Origin: an uncultured Lachnospiraceae bacterium
GTDB taxonomy: Bacteria; Bacillota; Clostridia; Lachnospirales; Lachnospiraceae
Length of the DNA stretch: 64,000 nucleotides
Direction of reading: 5' to 3'
Assembly (NCBI GenBank): GCA_947382625.1
Contig: CANDAG010000014.1
Span: 1-64,000 of the forward strand
The first letter of the stretch is position 1, and each line of letters opens with the position of its first letter. The notes beneath the pieces were generated by a model. That model saw only the letters and a list, made by a program, of their open reading frames with translations. It made no database searches and was not told the DNA's origin. Below, in pieces: positions 1 to 8,511 of this stretch. Position numbers and translations under genes: made by a program.

Positions 1-4
1 TGAC

Positions 5-50
5 ACCCCCTTATAGGGGGAGGACAAACCACCCGTTTTACGGGTGGTCC
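5..50. repeat. Paired stem-loops, possible end of an IS200/IS605-like element
   Basis: Two hairpins follow each other: CCCCC/GGGGG with a TTATA loop (6-20) and ACCACCCG/CGGGTGGT with a TTTTA loop (28-48). Subterminal hairpins of this kind are what Y1 transposases of the IS200/IS605 group recognise, and this pairing resembles ends I associate with Clostridial IS200 elements. No transposase lies inside the window, so this may be an element end cut by the window edge, or just the terminator of the adjacent histidine kinase gene (no T-run follows on the minus strand). Confidence 0.4.
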
Positions 51-87
51 TGATTGTGTGCAGACCCGTGCAGATGCTGTACTAAAA

Positions 88-1887
88 TCAGCCTTCCAGG
101 TATGGAATTCGCAAAAATGCCGTGGTTCCTTCTCCGGGGCAGCTCTCATAAGTTAAACCGTACTCTGCTCCGTAGTAGAGCCGGATACGTTCCATGATAT
201 TCCAGATTCCATATCCGGTGGAAGCAGTCTTATCAGATGGATGAAGCAACGCTTCCAGCTGGGATTCATCCATTCCAATACCATCATCTGCGATTTCAAG
301 ATGCAGGATGTTTTCCGATACAAAGGCGCGGATAGTTACAGTGCCGGTCTGACTTTCTTTTTCCCGGATTCCGTGCAGGATCGCGTTTTCCACAATAGGT
401 TGCAAAATAAGATTTAAAATACCACAATTGCGGATTTCTTCCGGAACCTGAATTTCCAAAGATACAGGCTGGTCAAAACGGAAGTTTTGTAGCCGGATAT
501 ATACCTCGGTATGGGTGAGGGCGTCTCTTAAGGAAACAATGTCCAGCCCTCTGTTCAGGCTTAGCTTATAAAAACGCGACAGGAGAGAGACGATTTCGGA
601 AATTTCGTCTGCACCGTAATCGACGGCAAGCCAGTGGAGCAGGTCCAGTGTATTGTAAAGAAAATGTGGATTGATCTGCGCCTGAAGGGTCTTTAACTCA
701 GAGTTTTTCAAGGCGATTCCCTGCTGGTACTGGGATGCTGCGTAGGCGTTTATTTTGTCTAACATATGATTGTAGCTGTTGACCAGATCGCTGACCTCAT
801 CGGTTCCGGCAGGAACGGGGATGGGATCATAATTGTGAAATTGAACTTCCTTCATGCGTTTGGCGAGGAAGCGGATTGGTTTTGTGACCAGTCTGGATAT
901 GAACCATGCAGTGAAAAGGAACAGAATGCTGACCAGCAGCATGGTAAGGAGCATGCGGTTTCTGGTTTCGATGCTGGGTTCCAGAATTTTGTCATAAGGA
1001 TTGGCAGAGACCAGGATCCATCCGGAATCGCCTACGGATGTGTGGTTTAGCAGAATGGTATTATTCTGGATCGTAAGGGTAGTGAGACCAGAGTCGATAC
1101 CTTCAAGAATCCTGTCAGCTGTCAGTCCATAGCTTTGAAGCAGCGCTTCATCGGAAACGGACATGGAATTTCCTGTGTTATCAAAGAGCAGAGAAACGCT
1201 GCCGGACAGAGTGGAGGCGCGGCTGATGATTGCGTCCAGCTGATGTTGGGGGATATTTACGGTGATGATACCGATGTTGCGGTTAGTGGGTGTCACCTTC
1301 ATATAACGTGCTCCGGTGATGACAACAGTTTCTTTTTGAAAAACTGCATCTTTGATGATGTGGGGTGGAAACCACAGAATTTTCCCATGAAAGTCCTTTA
1401 AACTTTCGTCCAGCATTTGTGCCTGGGCACTGTTTAAGTTGATAAAGGAAAGTCCTTCTATGCCTTTGCTGTTTGCAAAGGTGAATTTCCCGCTGACAAA
1501 AATTTCTGCAGAATGAATATCCTCCGAGGAAAAAATACCGCCAAGGACATCGGATGCAGTCCGGTAATCCTGATAACGCATGAGGAGTTGTCCGGCAGGC
1601 GCATTTTTTTGATAAATGTTTGCCAATGTCTTGTGGTAGGCAGCTTGCTGGGTTGCATCGATAACTTCCCGAAGAACCCGGTCCAGGTAGGCGCTGGTCT
1701 GCTGCAGAGAAATATCTGAGGAATCCTGAAACTGGCGGATCAGCATTTTTGATACATGGGCGTAGGATAAAAAGGTGAGAAAGAGCAGAGGAATGATGAT
1801 CAGAACGGCATAGGAAAGCAAAAGCTTTGCCGAAAGCTGCGTCCGGTATACAAACAGGGTATAAAATTTTTTTATCAGTTTTTTCAT
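88..1887 (-). CDS. YesM-type sensor histidine kinase
   Basis: Membrane sensor kinase of 599 aa, expected to phosphorylate the response regulator encoded just upstream in the same operon. A first membrane segment lies near residues 20-42, an extracytoplasmic dCache-like sensor region follows (about 50-305), a second membrane segment is at 312-332, then a HAMP linker. The His_kinase (LytS/YesM) box QINPHFLYNTLDLLHW carries the phospho-acceptor His408, and the ATPase N-box reads QPIVENAILHG. The start ATG overlaps the stop of the regulator gene (ATGA), implying translational coupling. It is divergent from an LplB/LplC/LplA-type importer, the usual YesMN context, so it probably senses the sugar or oligosaccharide imported by that system. 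The family is clear; the ligand is unknown. Confidence 0.93.
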   Translation of the reverse strand: MKKLIKKFYTLFVYRTQLSAKLLLSYAVLIIIPLLFLTFLSYAHVSKMLIRQFQDSSDISLQQTSAYLDRVLREVIDATQQAAYHKTLANIYQKNAPAGQLLMRYQDYRTASDVLGGIFSSEDIHSAEIFVSGKFTFANSKGIEGLSFINLNSAQAQMLDESLKDFHGKILWFPPHIIKDAVFQKETVVITGARYMKVTPTNRNIGIITVNIPQHQLDAIISRASTLSGSVSLLFDNTGNSMSVSDEALLQSYGLTADRILEGIDSGLTTLTIQNNTILLNHTSVGDSGWILVSANPYDKILEPSIETRNRMLLTMLLVSILFLFTAWFISRLVTKPIRFLAKRMKEVQFHNYDPIPVPAGTDEVSDLVNSYNHMLDKINAYAASQYQQGIALKNSELKTLQAQINPHFLYNTLDLLHWLAVDYGADEISEIVSLLSRFYKLSLNRGLDIVSLRDALTHTEVYIRLQNFRFDQPVSLEIQVPEEIRNCGILNLILQPIVENAILHGIREKESQTGTVTIRAFVSENILHLEIADDGIGMDESQLEALLHPSDKTASTGYGIWNIMERIRLYYGAEYGLTYESCPGEGTTAFLRIPYLEG

Positions 1888-3461
1888 AAGGCGTGCCTTT
1901 CCCGATATTCCGATGGCGTCATTCCAACCTGCTTTTTGAACTGTCTGGTAAAATAGTTCGGGTCGCTATAACCGACACAGAAGGAAATCTCATATAGTTT
2001 TATATCCTCTGTCAGCAATAATTCTTTGGCTTTCCCGATTCGAAAGCTGTTGATATAGGCGTTGATGGTGTCGCCGGTTTCGTTTTTAAAGCTTCGGCAC
2101 AGATAAGCCGTTGAAAAATGCAGATCAGCCGCCAGTTGATTGACGGAAAGATTCGGTTCTTTAAAGTGTTCTTCTACATACTGCCGGATATGATAGATCA
2201 GCAAAGACGAGCCCTCTCTGCCTAAGAGGATGTCAAAGTAGAAGGTGAGACGGTCTGTCAGACAGGTATGCAGGGAAAAAACAGTATCACTTTGGGAGAT
2301 ATTCTCCCAGATGAAATCGCCGTCATGGGGGAGTACATCGGACAGCCCGCGTTTTTGACAGACGGAATCCAGTGCAAGCAGCAGCCGGTGATAAACGTTT
2401 TTGATACTGTTTATTTCAAAACATGTCATTTGGCGTATTTCCCTAAAAAGCTGTGTGACAATGGCATCAGCTTTTTGTCGGTCTCCCTCCTGAAGCGTCC
2501 GGATAAATTCCAGATAAAGGGTTTCATCGGGACAAAAGGGAGTCTCTGCGGAATTGTCCATACCCTTAAAATAGCTGATATGATCAAAGCCCGTGAAAAA
2601 AAGCTGTTTCAGGCAAACAACTGCATCGGCATAGGAATGATGGAGTTGTCCGGGACTGGGCACAGGGCGTCCCACCGCTAAAAAGAGCTCAGAAAGGGAT
2701 GAAAGAGCAGTGCGCATTTTTTCAAAGAGCCGGTCCATCCGGATGTGGAAGGTATCAGTCTGATTTTGCTCGATGCCACACACATGCAAAATAAAAAGAC
2801 CGGGCTTTTGGGCAGCCAGCAGATAGGGATTGCTGTATTTTCCAAGAACGGTTTCCAGAGCATCCTGGGCCCGGGGCATTTCTCCTTCTTTATCATTGAG
2901 ACAACAGATCAGGGTACAGTAGCAGGGATGCTCCCAGAAATCCGGATGGAGTGAGGAGAGCATGGAAAGATCCTGCTGGTCAGTCCCAGGCCTGATGAAC
3001 TCCAGTGCGGCCTTTGTGCGGAGCATGTCCTTCTGTTGCTTTTGCAGAAGTTCATTCTGTTTCAGTATATTCGATTTTTGTCTGTTTTCCTCTATATTAT
3101 GGATGGCGTTCGTAAGAGCACCTATAATTTCCTGTTCCTCGATGGGTTTTTCCACATAACTGACTGCCTTTAAAGAGATGGCGGCCTTCAAATATTCCTT
3201 ATCGGCGTATCCGCTGATGAAAATAATCTGGCAGTCGGGTGAGAATTTTTTGACCTCTGAGGAGAGTCGGATGCCATCCAGCCTTGGCATGCGGACATCC
3301 GTGAGAATAATGTCAGGAAGCAGGGATTTCGCCAAAGAAAGCCCTTCTTCGCCATTTGCGGCAATACCAACAATTTCTATGGGAAGGCGGCTTTTTGCAA
3401 TAAGAGAAGAAAGCCCGGTCCTTGTTCTGGATTCATCATCAACAATCAACAGTTTGACCAT
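1884..3461 (-). CDS. YesN-type response regulator, AraC output domain
   Basis: Transcription factor of 525 aa, partner of the YesM-like kinase with which it overlaps by 4 bases. The receiver domain covers about residues 1-125 with the acidic pocket at D8/D9 and the phospho-acceptor Asp55 in LTDVRMP. A long middle region (about 130-410) is typical of YesN proteins. Two AraC helix-turn-helix motifs fill the last 100 residues, including AADLHFSTAYLCRSFK and YSDPNYFTRQFKKQVGMTP. The start at 3461 has an AGGAGA ribosome site. It most likely activates the divergent permease operon at 3666, whose promoter has a good -10 but a poor -35, as expected for an activator-dependent promoter. Confidence 0.93.
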   Translation of the reverse strand: MVKLLIVDDESRTRTGLSSLIAKSRLPIEIVGIAANGEEGLSLAKSLLPDIILTDVRMPRLDGIRLSSEVKKFSPDCQIIFISGYADKEYLKAAISLKAVSYVEKPIEEQEIIGALTNAIHNIEENRQKSNILKQNELLQKQQKDMLRTKAALEFIRPGTDQQDLSMLSSLHPDFWEHPCYCTLICCLNDKEGEMPRAQDALETVLGKYSNPYLLAAQKPGLFILHVCGIEQNQTDTFHIRMDRLFEKMRTALSSLSELFLAVGRPVPSPGQLHHSYADAVVCLKQLFFTGFDHISYFKGMDNSAETPFCPDETLYLEFIRTLQEGDRQKADAIVTQLFREIRQMTCFEINSIKNVYHRLLLALDSVCQKRGLSDVLPHDGDFIWENISQSDTVFSLHTCLTDRLTFYFDILLGREGSSLLIYHIRQYVEEHFKEPNLSVNQLAADLHFSTAYLCRSFKNETGDTINAYINSFRIGKAKELLLTEDIKLYEISFCVGYSDPNYFTRQFKKQVGMTPSEYRERHAL

Positions 3462-3587
3462 AACACACTCTCCTTATAACTGATAATGTGAATTTTAATT
3501 ATACATATTATATAAAAAGATAGCATCAAAAGAAACAAAATAAGGAAAAAAGGACAAAATAGTGCTGGAAATAATAATTTTATCGGG

Positions 3588-3616
3588 TTTTGGCGATTGG
3601 ATGGCGCGTTTATAAT
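3588..3616 (+). promoter_or_regulatory. Activator-dependent promoter of importer 1
   Basis: A TATAAT -10 box lies at 3611-3616, 50 bases before the permease start. The matching -35 position (TTTTGG near 3588-3593) is poor. This fits activation by the divergent AraC-type regulator. The AT-rich stretch 3480-3560 also holds a TATAAT on the minus strand that may serve the regulator gene. Confidence 0.45.
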
Positions 3617-3665
3617 AAAACAAGAATCTAATGAGGGGCCGGTTAGCGGCAGGAAAGGAGAGAAC

Positions 3666-4580
3666 ATGAAAAAAAAGAATCTGACGCAGGAAATCTGGAA
3701 AGCACGCTATTTGTATCTGTGTCTTCTGCCGTTATTTGTCTGGTTGATCATATTTCAGTACGGACCGATGTATGGGGTTATTCTTGCCTTTAAAAAGTAC
3801 AATGCACGGCTGGGAATTCTGGGAAGTGAATGGGTAGGACTTTCTAATTTCAAGCGTATTTTTATTACGCCGATCGCAAAGCAGGCAATAATAAACACGT
3901 TGCAGATTAGTGTGAGTCGTCTGATCTGGGAGTTCCCTATGGGAATTGTTGTGGCTATCCTATTGACGGAGATGCCGGGAAAGAAAGGCAAAAAGGTGGT
4001 ACAGACGGTTTTGACTTTTCCTCATTTCCTTTCATGGGTGGTGGTTGCCAGTATTCTGCGGAACTTTTTGGCCACTGATGGTGCTATAAATGTATTACTT
4101 GACAGTCTGAGAATCGGAAAAGTAAATTTCCTGGGCAATGAAGCCCTGTTTCGTCCGCTTCTGTACGCAACAGCGAACTGGAAGGAAATGGGCTGGTCTG
4201 CCATCATCTATATGGCCGCCATTGCAGGGATTGACCCGTCCCTCTATGAGGCGGCGGAATGCGATGGGGCGTCCCGGCTACAGAGAATTTGGCATATTAC
4301 TCTGCCGGGAATTCGGACAACCATTGCAATCATGTTTATTCTGGCGGTGGGCGGCATTATGAGCGCAGGCTTTGATCAGATTTTTAATTTGAATAACGCC
4401 ATGGTTGAGAATACCGCACGGATTCTGGATATTTATGTGTATGATCTGACCTTCCGGTCGGTTCCTGACTATGGATTTACTACTGCGGTGGGGATGTTTA
4501 CGGCGGTGATCAACCTTGTCATGCTACTCGGAGCAAATCAGGTGGTATATAGGCTCACCGGAGAAAAGATGTTTCGTTAG
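3666..4580 (+). CDS. ABC importer permease, LplB/YtcP-like (importer 1)
   Basis: Inner-membrane subunit of 304 aa of a CUT1-type carbohydrate ABC importer. Six membrane segments are visible, starting with YLYLCLLPLFVWLIIF. The EAA loop that docks the ATPase is at about residues 194-215 (YEAAECDGASRLQRIWHITL). I chose the ATG at 3666 because a GGAAAGGAG ribosome site precedes it and the N-terminus MKKKNLTQ matches the family; an upstream in-frame start at 3597 has no such site. It is first in an operon with a second permease (57 bases on) and a binding lipoprotein. No ATP-binding subunit is nearby, so it probably shares an MsmX-type ATPase. Confidence 0.93.
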   Translation: MKKKNLTQEIWKARYLYLCLLPLFVWLIIFQYGPMYGVILAFKKYNARLGILGSEWVGLSNFKRIFITPIAKQAIINTLQISVSRLIWEFPMGIVVAILLTEMPGKKGKKVVQTVLTFPHFLSWVVVASILRNFLATDGAINVLLDSLRIGKVNFLGNEALFRPLLYATANWKEMGWSAIIYMAAIAGIDPSLYEAAECDGASRLQRIWHITLPGIRTTIAIMFILAVGGIMSAGFDQIFNLNNAMVENTARILDIYVYDLTFRSVPDYGFTTAVGMFTAVINLVMLLGANQVVYRLTGEKMFR

Positions 4581-4598
4581 AGGTGATTATTAACGCAG

Positions 4599-4621
4599 TA
4601 TCGCAAGCGAGGCTTGCGATA
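4599..4621 (+). other. Intercistronic stem-loop between permease genes
   Basis: A perfect 10-bp inverted repeat, TATCGCAAGC (4599-4608) and GCTTGCGATA (4612-4621), is separated by GAG. It lies between two co-directional permease genes, right before the ribosome site of the second, and no T-run follows. It may stabilise or process the mRNA, or limit translation of the second permease. Confidence 0.55.
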
Positions 4622-4637
4622 TGCAGGAGGTATAAGA

Positions 4638-5522
4638 ATGAGAAAAATTAAAATACGCAGAAAAAGATGGGATGGCGTTCAAATTGTGTCAACGGTACTG
4701 TTGCTTTTCTTCACCGTGATTATCCTGATTCCTTTTTGGAATGCTGTGGTGATTTCGCTGGAGACCGCGAGGGCATACAGCCTGCATCCTTTTTCATTCC
4801 TTCCAATGGAATTTACCTTGGACAATTATAAGGAAATGTTCGAGAAGGGGGATGGGCTTTTGTTAGCCTATCAGGGAACCCTGATCACTACAATTTTTGG
4901 AACTGTAGCAGGAATGACAATTTCCGTTCTGGCAGCGTTTGCCTTTTCACGGCAGTTTCCCGGAAAAAAGCTTTTCTTCCGTGTGATGCTTTTTACCATG
5001 TTTTTTGGAGGCGGTTTGGTGCCTACTTATTTGCTATACCGAAATTTGGGTCTCCTTAATACTTATGCAGGAGTGATTATTGTCAGCCTGGTGTCGGTTT
5101 ATAATATTATCATCATGAAAAACGGCTTTGAGGGCACACCCATGGAACTGCAGGAAGCGGCAATGATTGACGGGGCCAATGATCTGGTTATTTTTGGACG
5201 GGTGATGCTTCCGTTGCAAAAGCCAATCATTGCAACCTTTACCTTGTTCAGTATGGTAGGATATTGGAATAACTGGTATTGGCCGATGTTGATGTTGACG
5301 AAGGGAAATAAAAATGTTCTTCAGCTGTTTTTGAGAGGTGTTGTGAATGGAACGATTTTAAACAATACATCCGGAACGAGTATGGCTGCAGAACAGCAAC
5401 AATTTCCGCAGGGGATAAAAATGGCATCGGTATTTATGGTCATGTTGCCAATCATGTTGGTGTATCCCTTTTTACAAAAATATTTCACCAAGGGAATCCT
5501 TTTAGGGGCGGTGAAGGCTTAA
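4638..5522 (+). CDS. ABC importer permease, LplC/YtcP-like (importer 1)
   Basis: Second membrane subunit of importer 1, 294 aa with six membrane segments. The EAA loop reads LQEAAMIDGANDLVIFGRVM, and the C-terminus LQKYFTKGILLGAVKA is typical of the CUT1 LplC/MalG branch. The start at 4638 follows AGGAGG at 4625-4630; a TTG at 4614 in the same frame falls inside the stem-loop and is unlikely. It would pair with the upstream permease to form the translocation pore for the lipoprotein encoded downstream. Confidence 0.92.
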   Translation: MRKIKIRRKRWDGVQIVSTVLLLFFTVIILIPFWNAVVISLETARAYSLHPFSFLPMEFTLDNYKEMFEKGDGLLLAYQGTLITTIFGTVAGMTISVLAAFAFSRQFPGKKLFFRVMLFTMFFGGGLVPTYLLYRNLGLLNTYAGVIIVSLVSVYNIIIMKNGFEGTPMELQEAAMIDGANDLVIFGRVMLPLQKPIIATFTLFSMVGYWNNWYWPMLMLTKGNKNVLQLFLRGVVNGTILNNTSGTSMAAEQQQFPQGIKMASVFMVMLPIMLVYPFLQKYFTKGILLGAVKA

Positions 5523-5531
5523 GGTTTCCAT

Positions 5532-5546
5532 CCCCGAAAAACGGGG
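5532..5546 (+). other. Small stem-loop before the binding-protein gene
   Basis: CCCCG (5532-5536) and CGGGG (5542-5546) close an AAAAA loop in the 74-base gap between permease and binding-protein genes. It could help set the different expression level usually seen for binding proteins. The stem is short, so this is weakly supported. Confidence 0.3.
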
Positions 5547-5596
5547 TTGCGATACAGGAAACAACATAAAAGGAACTGGAATAAGGAGGGTTAGAA

Positions 5597-7222
5597 ATGA
5601 AAAACAAATTGATTGCACTGCTGTTAGGCGGTGCCATGGTAGTCTCCCTGCTTGCCGGATGCGGCAACACATTAACGGATGAGGGAACAAGTGCAGAGGC
5701 GGACAACTCAGTGCAGGAAAAAGAAGAAGCTACGGATGATCAGGCTGTGGGGGAGGAAGTACAGGAGACAGACAAGTATGCAGAAAAGATAACCTTTACC
5801 ATGACAGGCGTCAATACGGAGGCAGGAGTAGATTATGATACATCGGCGGTTGGTCCGTATATCCGGGACAAATTCAACGTTGATTTTGAAATACTACCCA
5901 ATGGCGCTGATGGGGCGGCAGAACGTTTCGCGATTGAGGCAACCAGCGGAGAACTGGCAGATTTGAACATGTGGGGAGGCTTTGACTGGCCGTCCTACTA
6001 TGAATATGTGAATCAGGGGCTTTTTGCACCATTGCCGGATGGCTGGGAGCAGCGGTGGCCGAATCTTTACAATATGGTAGGAAAAAGCGGATATTTGGAA
6101 TCTCTGGAAGTGGATGGAAAGACTTATGGATATTTGCATTCCATTTATGGAATGATGACGGATGTGGAGGTAGCGACAGCCCACAACTCGCTTTATCTGC
6201 GCCGTGATCTGGCAGAGCAGGTGGGCATGAATGATCTTTGCGCGGACGACACCATAACGATCAGCGAGTTAAAGGAGTATCTACAGAAGGTGAAGGACGC
6301 AGGGTTAGTAGACCGTCCGGTGCTTGGCGGTATCAATGCGGATATCCTGCTCATGTTCCGTCGGGTATTCGGGATTCCGGATGACGATTTCTATGTGGAT
6401 GGGGGAAGCTATGAATGGCAGCCGAACCATGCAAACTATGCGGAAATGATATCCACAGTGCAGGAATGGTATCAGGAAGGATTACTGGATCCGGATTATT
6501 ATAATGATACAACTGTTGATTATGAGAGAGAAACCTTTTACAGTGGGCAGACGCCTTGCATGTACAGCCCCGCAGATCCGGGCAGTATACAGGCAGTGAC
6601 GCAGTTAGAGGGCTATGAAGAGGGATCCGGTTTCGGCGATGTGGCGGTTATGTGTGTGACAGATGACAACGGAAATATTTTTGCGAGCCAGATTGGTAAT
6701 TACTGGCTGTGCACGGTATTTTCACCGAACACCGATGAAGCCACCATGGAGCGGATGCTGGATATCATAGACTGGGCCTGCACGGAGGAAGGGTCCGTGA
6801 TTACCCATGTCGGTGTTGAGGGCAGCGAATGGCAGTACGCAGAGGACGGAACGGTAGAGTCGCTTACAGGGGAAGAGTATTATCCGGGATTCCTTGCATA
6901 TTTTATGCTGGGTTGGTGTGCGGATGATCTGGTTGCAAGCGGAATGATGACGCCTCCGGATAAAAAGCCGTTAGTAGAGCATTGCAGGGAGTTGTATGCG
7001 GTACGTTCCAGCGGAACGGTATTTCCACTTCCGCAGGAGTATATGGTTTACAGTGGAGAATTGAAGACAGCATATTATGGAGCGGTCAATCTGAAAAACA
7101 TGGCGGTACAGATTATATGTAACGGGGAAGACGTGGAGAGCGCCATTGCGGAGTATAAAGAGGCGAATAGAGATATCTGGGAGCCGTTGCTGAATGACTT
7201 AAATGCACAGGTTGGTAACTGA
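5597..7222 (+). CDS. Extracellular solute-binding lipoprotein, LplA-like (importer 1)
   Basis: Substrate receptor of importer 1, 541 aa, exported and lipid-anchored. The signal peptide ends in a lipobox LLAGC with the modified Cys22, followed by an acidic low-complexity linker (to about residue 60) and a large family-1 binding domain. The length is normal for LplA/YtcQ proteins, which bind oligosaccharides. The ribosome site AAGGAGGG is well placed. It is last in the operon, and a strong terminator follows at 7239-7280. The sequence does not tell the ligand. Confidence 0.92.
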   Translation: MKNKLIALLLGGAMVVSLLAGCGNTLTDEGTSAEADNSVQEKEEATDDQAVGEEVQETDKYAEKITFTMTGVNTEAGVDYDTSAVGPYIRDKFNVDFEILPNGADGAAERFAIEATSGELADLNMWGGFDWPSYYEYVNQGLFAPLPDGWEQRWPNLYNMVGKSGYLESLEVDGKTYGYLHSIYGMMTDVEVATAHNSLYLRRDLAEQVGMNDLCADDTITISELKEYLQKVKDAGLVDRPVLGGINADILLMFRRVFGIPDDDFYVDGGSYEWQPNHANYAEMISTVQEWYQEGLLDPDYYNDTTVDYERETFYSGQTPCMYSPADPGSIQAVTQLEGYEEGSGFGDVAVMCVTDDNGNIFASQIGNYWLCTVFSPNTDEATMERMLDIIDWACTEEGSVITHVGVEGSEWQYAEDGTVESLTGEEYYPGFLAYFMLGWCADDLVASGMMTPPDKKPLVEHCRELYAVRSSGTVFPLPQEYMVYSGELKTAYYGAVNLKNMAVQIICNGEDVESAIAEYKEANRDIWEPLLNDLNAQVGN

Positions 7223-7238
7223 ATAAAATAGTATAGAT

Positions 7239-7280
7239 AAAAATACTGTTGAGGAAATTTTTCCCTCAACAGTATTTTTT
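7239..7280 (+). terminator. Rho-independent terminator of importer 1 operon
   Basis: A 14-bp stem, AAATACTGTTGAGG (7241-7254) with CCTCAACAGTATTT (7264-7277), runs into six T residues at 7275-7280. It ends the first importer operon and separates it from the LacI gene, whose -35 box begins two bases later. Confidence 0.92.
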
Positions 7281-7281
7281 C

Positions 7282-7310
7282 TTGACATTTCCTTAGTATA
7301 TGTGTACAAT
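7282..7310 (+). promoter_or_regulatory. Promoter of the first LacI-type regulator
   Basis: TTGACA (7282-7287) and TACAAT (7305-7310) are 17 bases apart, which is near consensus for the vegetative sigma factor. A LacI-type dyad lies 8 bases downstream of the -10 box, covering the likely start of transcription, so the gene is probably autoregulated. Confidence 0.85.
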
Positions 7311-7318
7311 CTAAACAA

Positions 7319-7334
7319 GCTAAAACGAAATAGC
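7319..7334. promoter_or_regulatory. LacI-type operator O1
   Basis: GCTAAAACGAAATAGC is an imperfect 16-bp dyad with GCTA/TAGC arms and a central CG, as common for LacI/GalR operators. The first 12 bases recur exactly at 8481-8492, before the next gene of the same operon. The most likely binder is the LacI protein encoded at 7352. Confidence 0.65.
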
Positions 7335-7351
7335 AAATCAGGGGGAGTATA

Positions 7352-8398
7352 TTGGCAGGCAAAGGGAACATTCAAATTAAAGAGATTGCAGAAAAGCTGG
7401 GACTTTCTGCGGGCACGGTTTCCATCGTTTTGAACGGACGCGGTGATAAGATGCGTATCTCAAAGGAAACCCAGAAGAAGATCAAGGATATTGCCAGAGA
7501 AATGGGTTATCAGCCAAATATATATGCACGCAGATTGAGAAATGCGGGCGTAGAAGGTACTGGAAGAGTGATTGCCGTCTTTTGGAATTCCGGTTATGCC
7601 GATGAAATTATGGGCAGCTTTTTCCGCGGATTGCAACGGACTGTAGAAGAAACGGAGGAGCATGTAGAGTTTTATATCCATATGTTCGCCTATGGACAAC
7701 TGGTTGATTGTGAACAGATGATGACTCCCTCCAGATACAGCGGTATTATCGTCTGTGGAATATCAGATGCCGATGCCGAATTTTTAAATACCCATACATT
7801 TGAAATACCTATTGTGTGTGTTTTTCGAAATGAAAAAAATTATCCCTGTGTTTATGTGGATGATTATGCGGTTGGTTCTGATTGTGCCGCATTGTTTGCA
7901 AAAAGAGGCCATAAGAGGGCAGGATTTATCGGAAGCAGCCAGAACGGACCGAACTCTATACTGCGTCAGATGGGCTTTATCAATAAATGCAGGGAACTGG
8001 GGATTGAGGTTAAAAGAGACTGGATCAGGGAGGAAGATGAGAGAGATTTTCATTCCGGTCACAGAGCAATGGACAGCATTCTTAAGTGTGAAGAAAATCC
8101 TACGGCAGTTCTGGTCAATGTGCCGGATCAGGCAATCGGTGCGGTAGTGGCCTGCCGGAACAATGGTATGCAGTTTCAAAAGGATATAGAGGTTCTTGCC
8201 GCCGGAAGCAGCAAGGTTTTTGAATATTTTTCTCCTTCTATCAGTACCGTTTGCACGCCGGTGGAGCTGGTGGCTGAAAATACATTGAATCTTCTGCTTC
8301 TGATCATAGAAAAGGATATCAGGATGCCTATGAGCCGGGTGCTGGATGCTGAATATGTCTTTGGCGATACCTGTCAGAGTCCGGAGGAAACAAGATGA
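7352..8398 (+). CDS. LacI/GalR-family transcriptional regulator (system 2)
   Basis: Repressor of 348 aa. The N-terminal helix-turn-helix reads IKEIAEKLGLSAGTVSIVLN (about residues 6-25), followed by hinge sequence and a periplasmic-binding-like effector domain. The start is a TTG at 7352, 5 bases after AGGGGGAG; no ATG gives an intact DNA-binding domain. It heads a cluster with an MFS transporter, binding protein, two permeases and two serine hydrolases, and its own promoter carries a matching dyad. The second LacI protein in this window (26020) has a very similar recognition helix (STVSIVLNG), and the operators of both systems look related. Confidence 0.92.
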   Translation: MAGKGNIQIKEIAEKLGLSAGTVSIVLNGRGDKMRISKETQKKIKDIAREMGYQPNIYARRLRNAGVEGTGRVIAVFWNSGYADEIMGSFFRGLQRTVEETEEHVEFYIHMFAYGQLVDCEQMMTPSRYSGIIVCGISDADAEFLNTHTFEIPIVCVFRNEKNYPCVYVDDYAVGSDCAALFAKRGHKRAGFIGSSQNGPNSILRQMGFINKCRELGIEVKRDWIREEDERDFHSGHRAMDSILKCEENPTAVLVNVPDQAIGAVVACRNNGMQFQKDIEVLAAGSSKVFEYFSPSISTVCTPVELVAENTLNLLLLIIEKDIRMPMSRVLDAEYVFGDTCQSPEETR

Positions 8399-8424
8399 TA
8401 AAGTTATATGGCCGGTCCTGATGC

Positions 8425-8470
8425 TATAATATATTTTAAATTCTCTTTGTAATCAGGGAGAATTTAAAAT
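8425..8470 (+). promoter_or_regulatory. Internal promoter and leader stem-loop before the MFS gene
   Basis: A TATAAT lies at 8425-8430 without a clear -35. Directly after it is a perfect 13-bp inverted repeat, ATTTTAAATTCTC (8433-8445) and GAGAATTTAAAAT (8458-8470). No T-run follows. It sits 11 bases before operator O2, so the 113-base gap looks like a regulated leader rather than a plain operon joint. Confidence 0.45.
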
Positions 8471-8480
8471 TTACCAAGTT

Positions 8481-8496
8481 GCTAAAACGAAAATGC
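8481..8496. promoter_or_regulatory. LacI-type operator O2
   Basis: GCTAAAACGAAAATGC matches O1 (7319) at 13 of 16 positions, the first 12 being identical. It lies between the LacI gene and the MFS start at 8512, downstream of the TATAAT at 8425, where a bound repressor could block elongation. Confidence 0.6.
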
Positions 8497-8511
8497 AGAA
8501 AGGCAGGGAAG

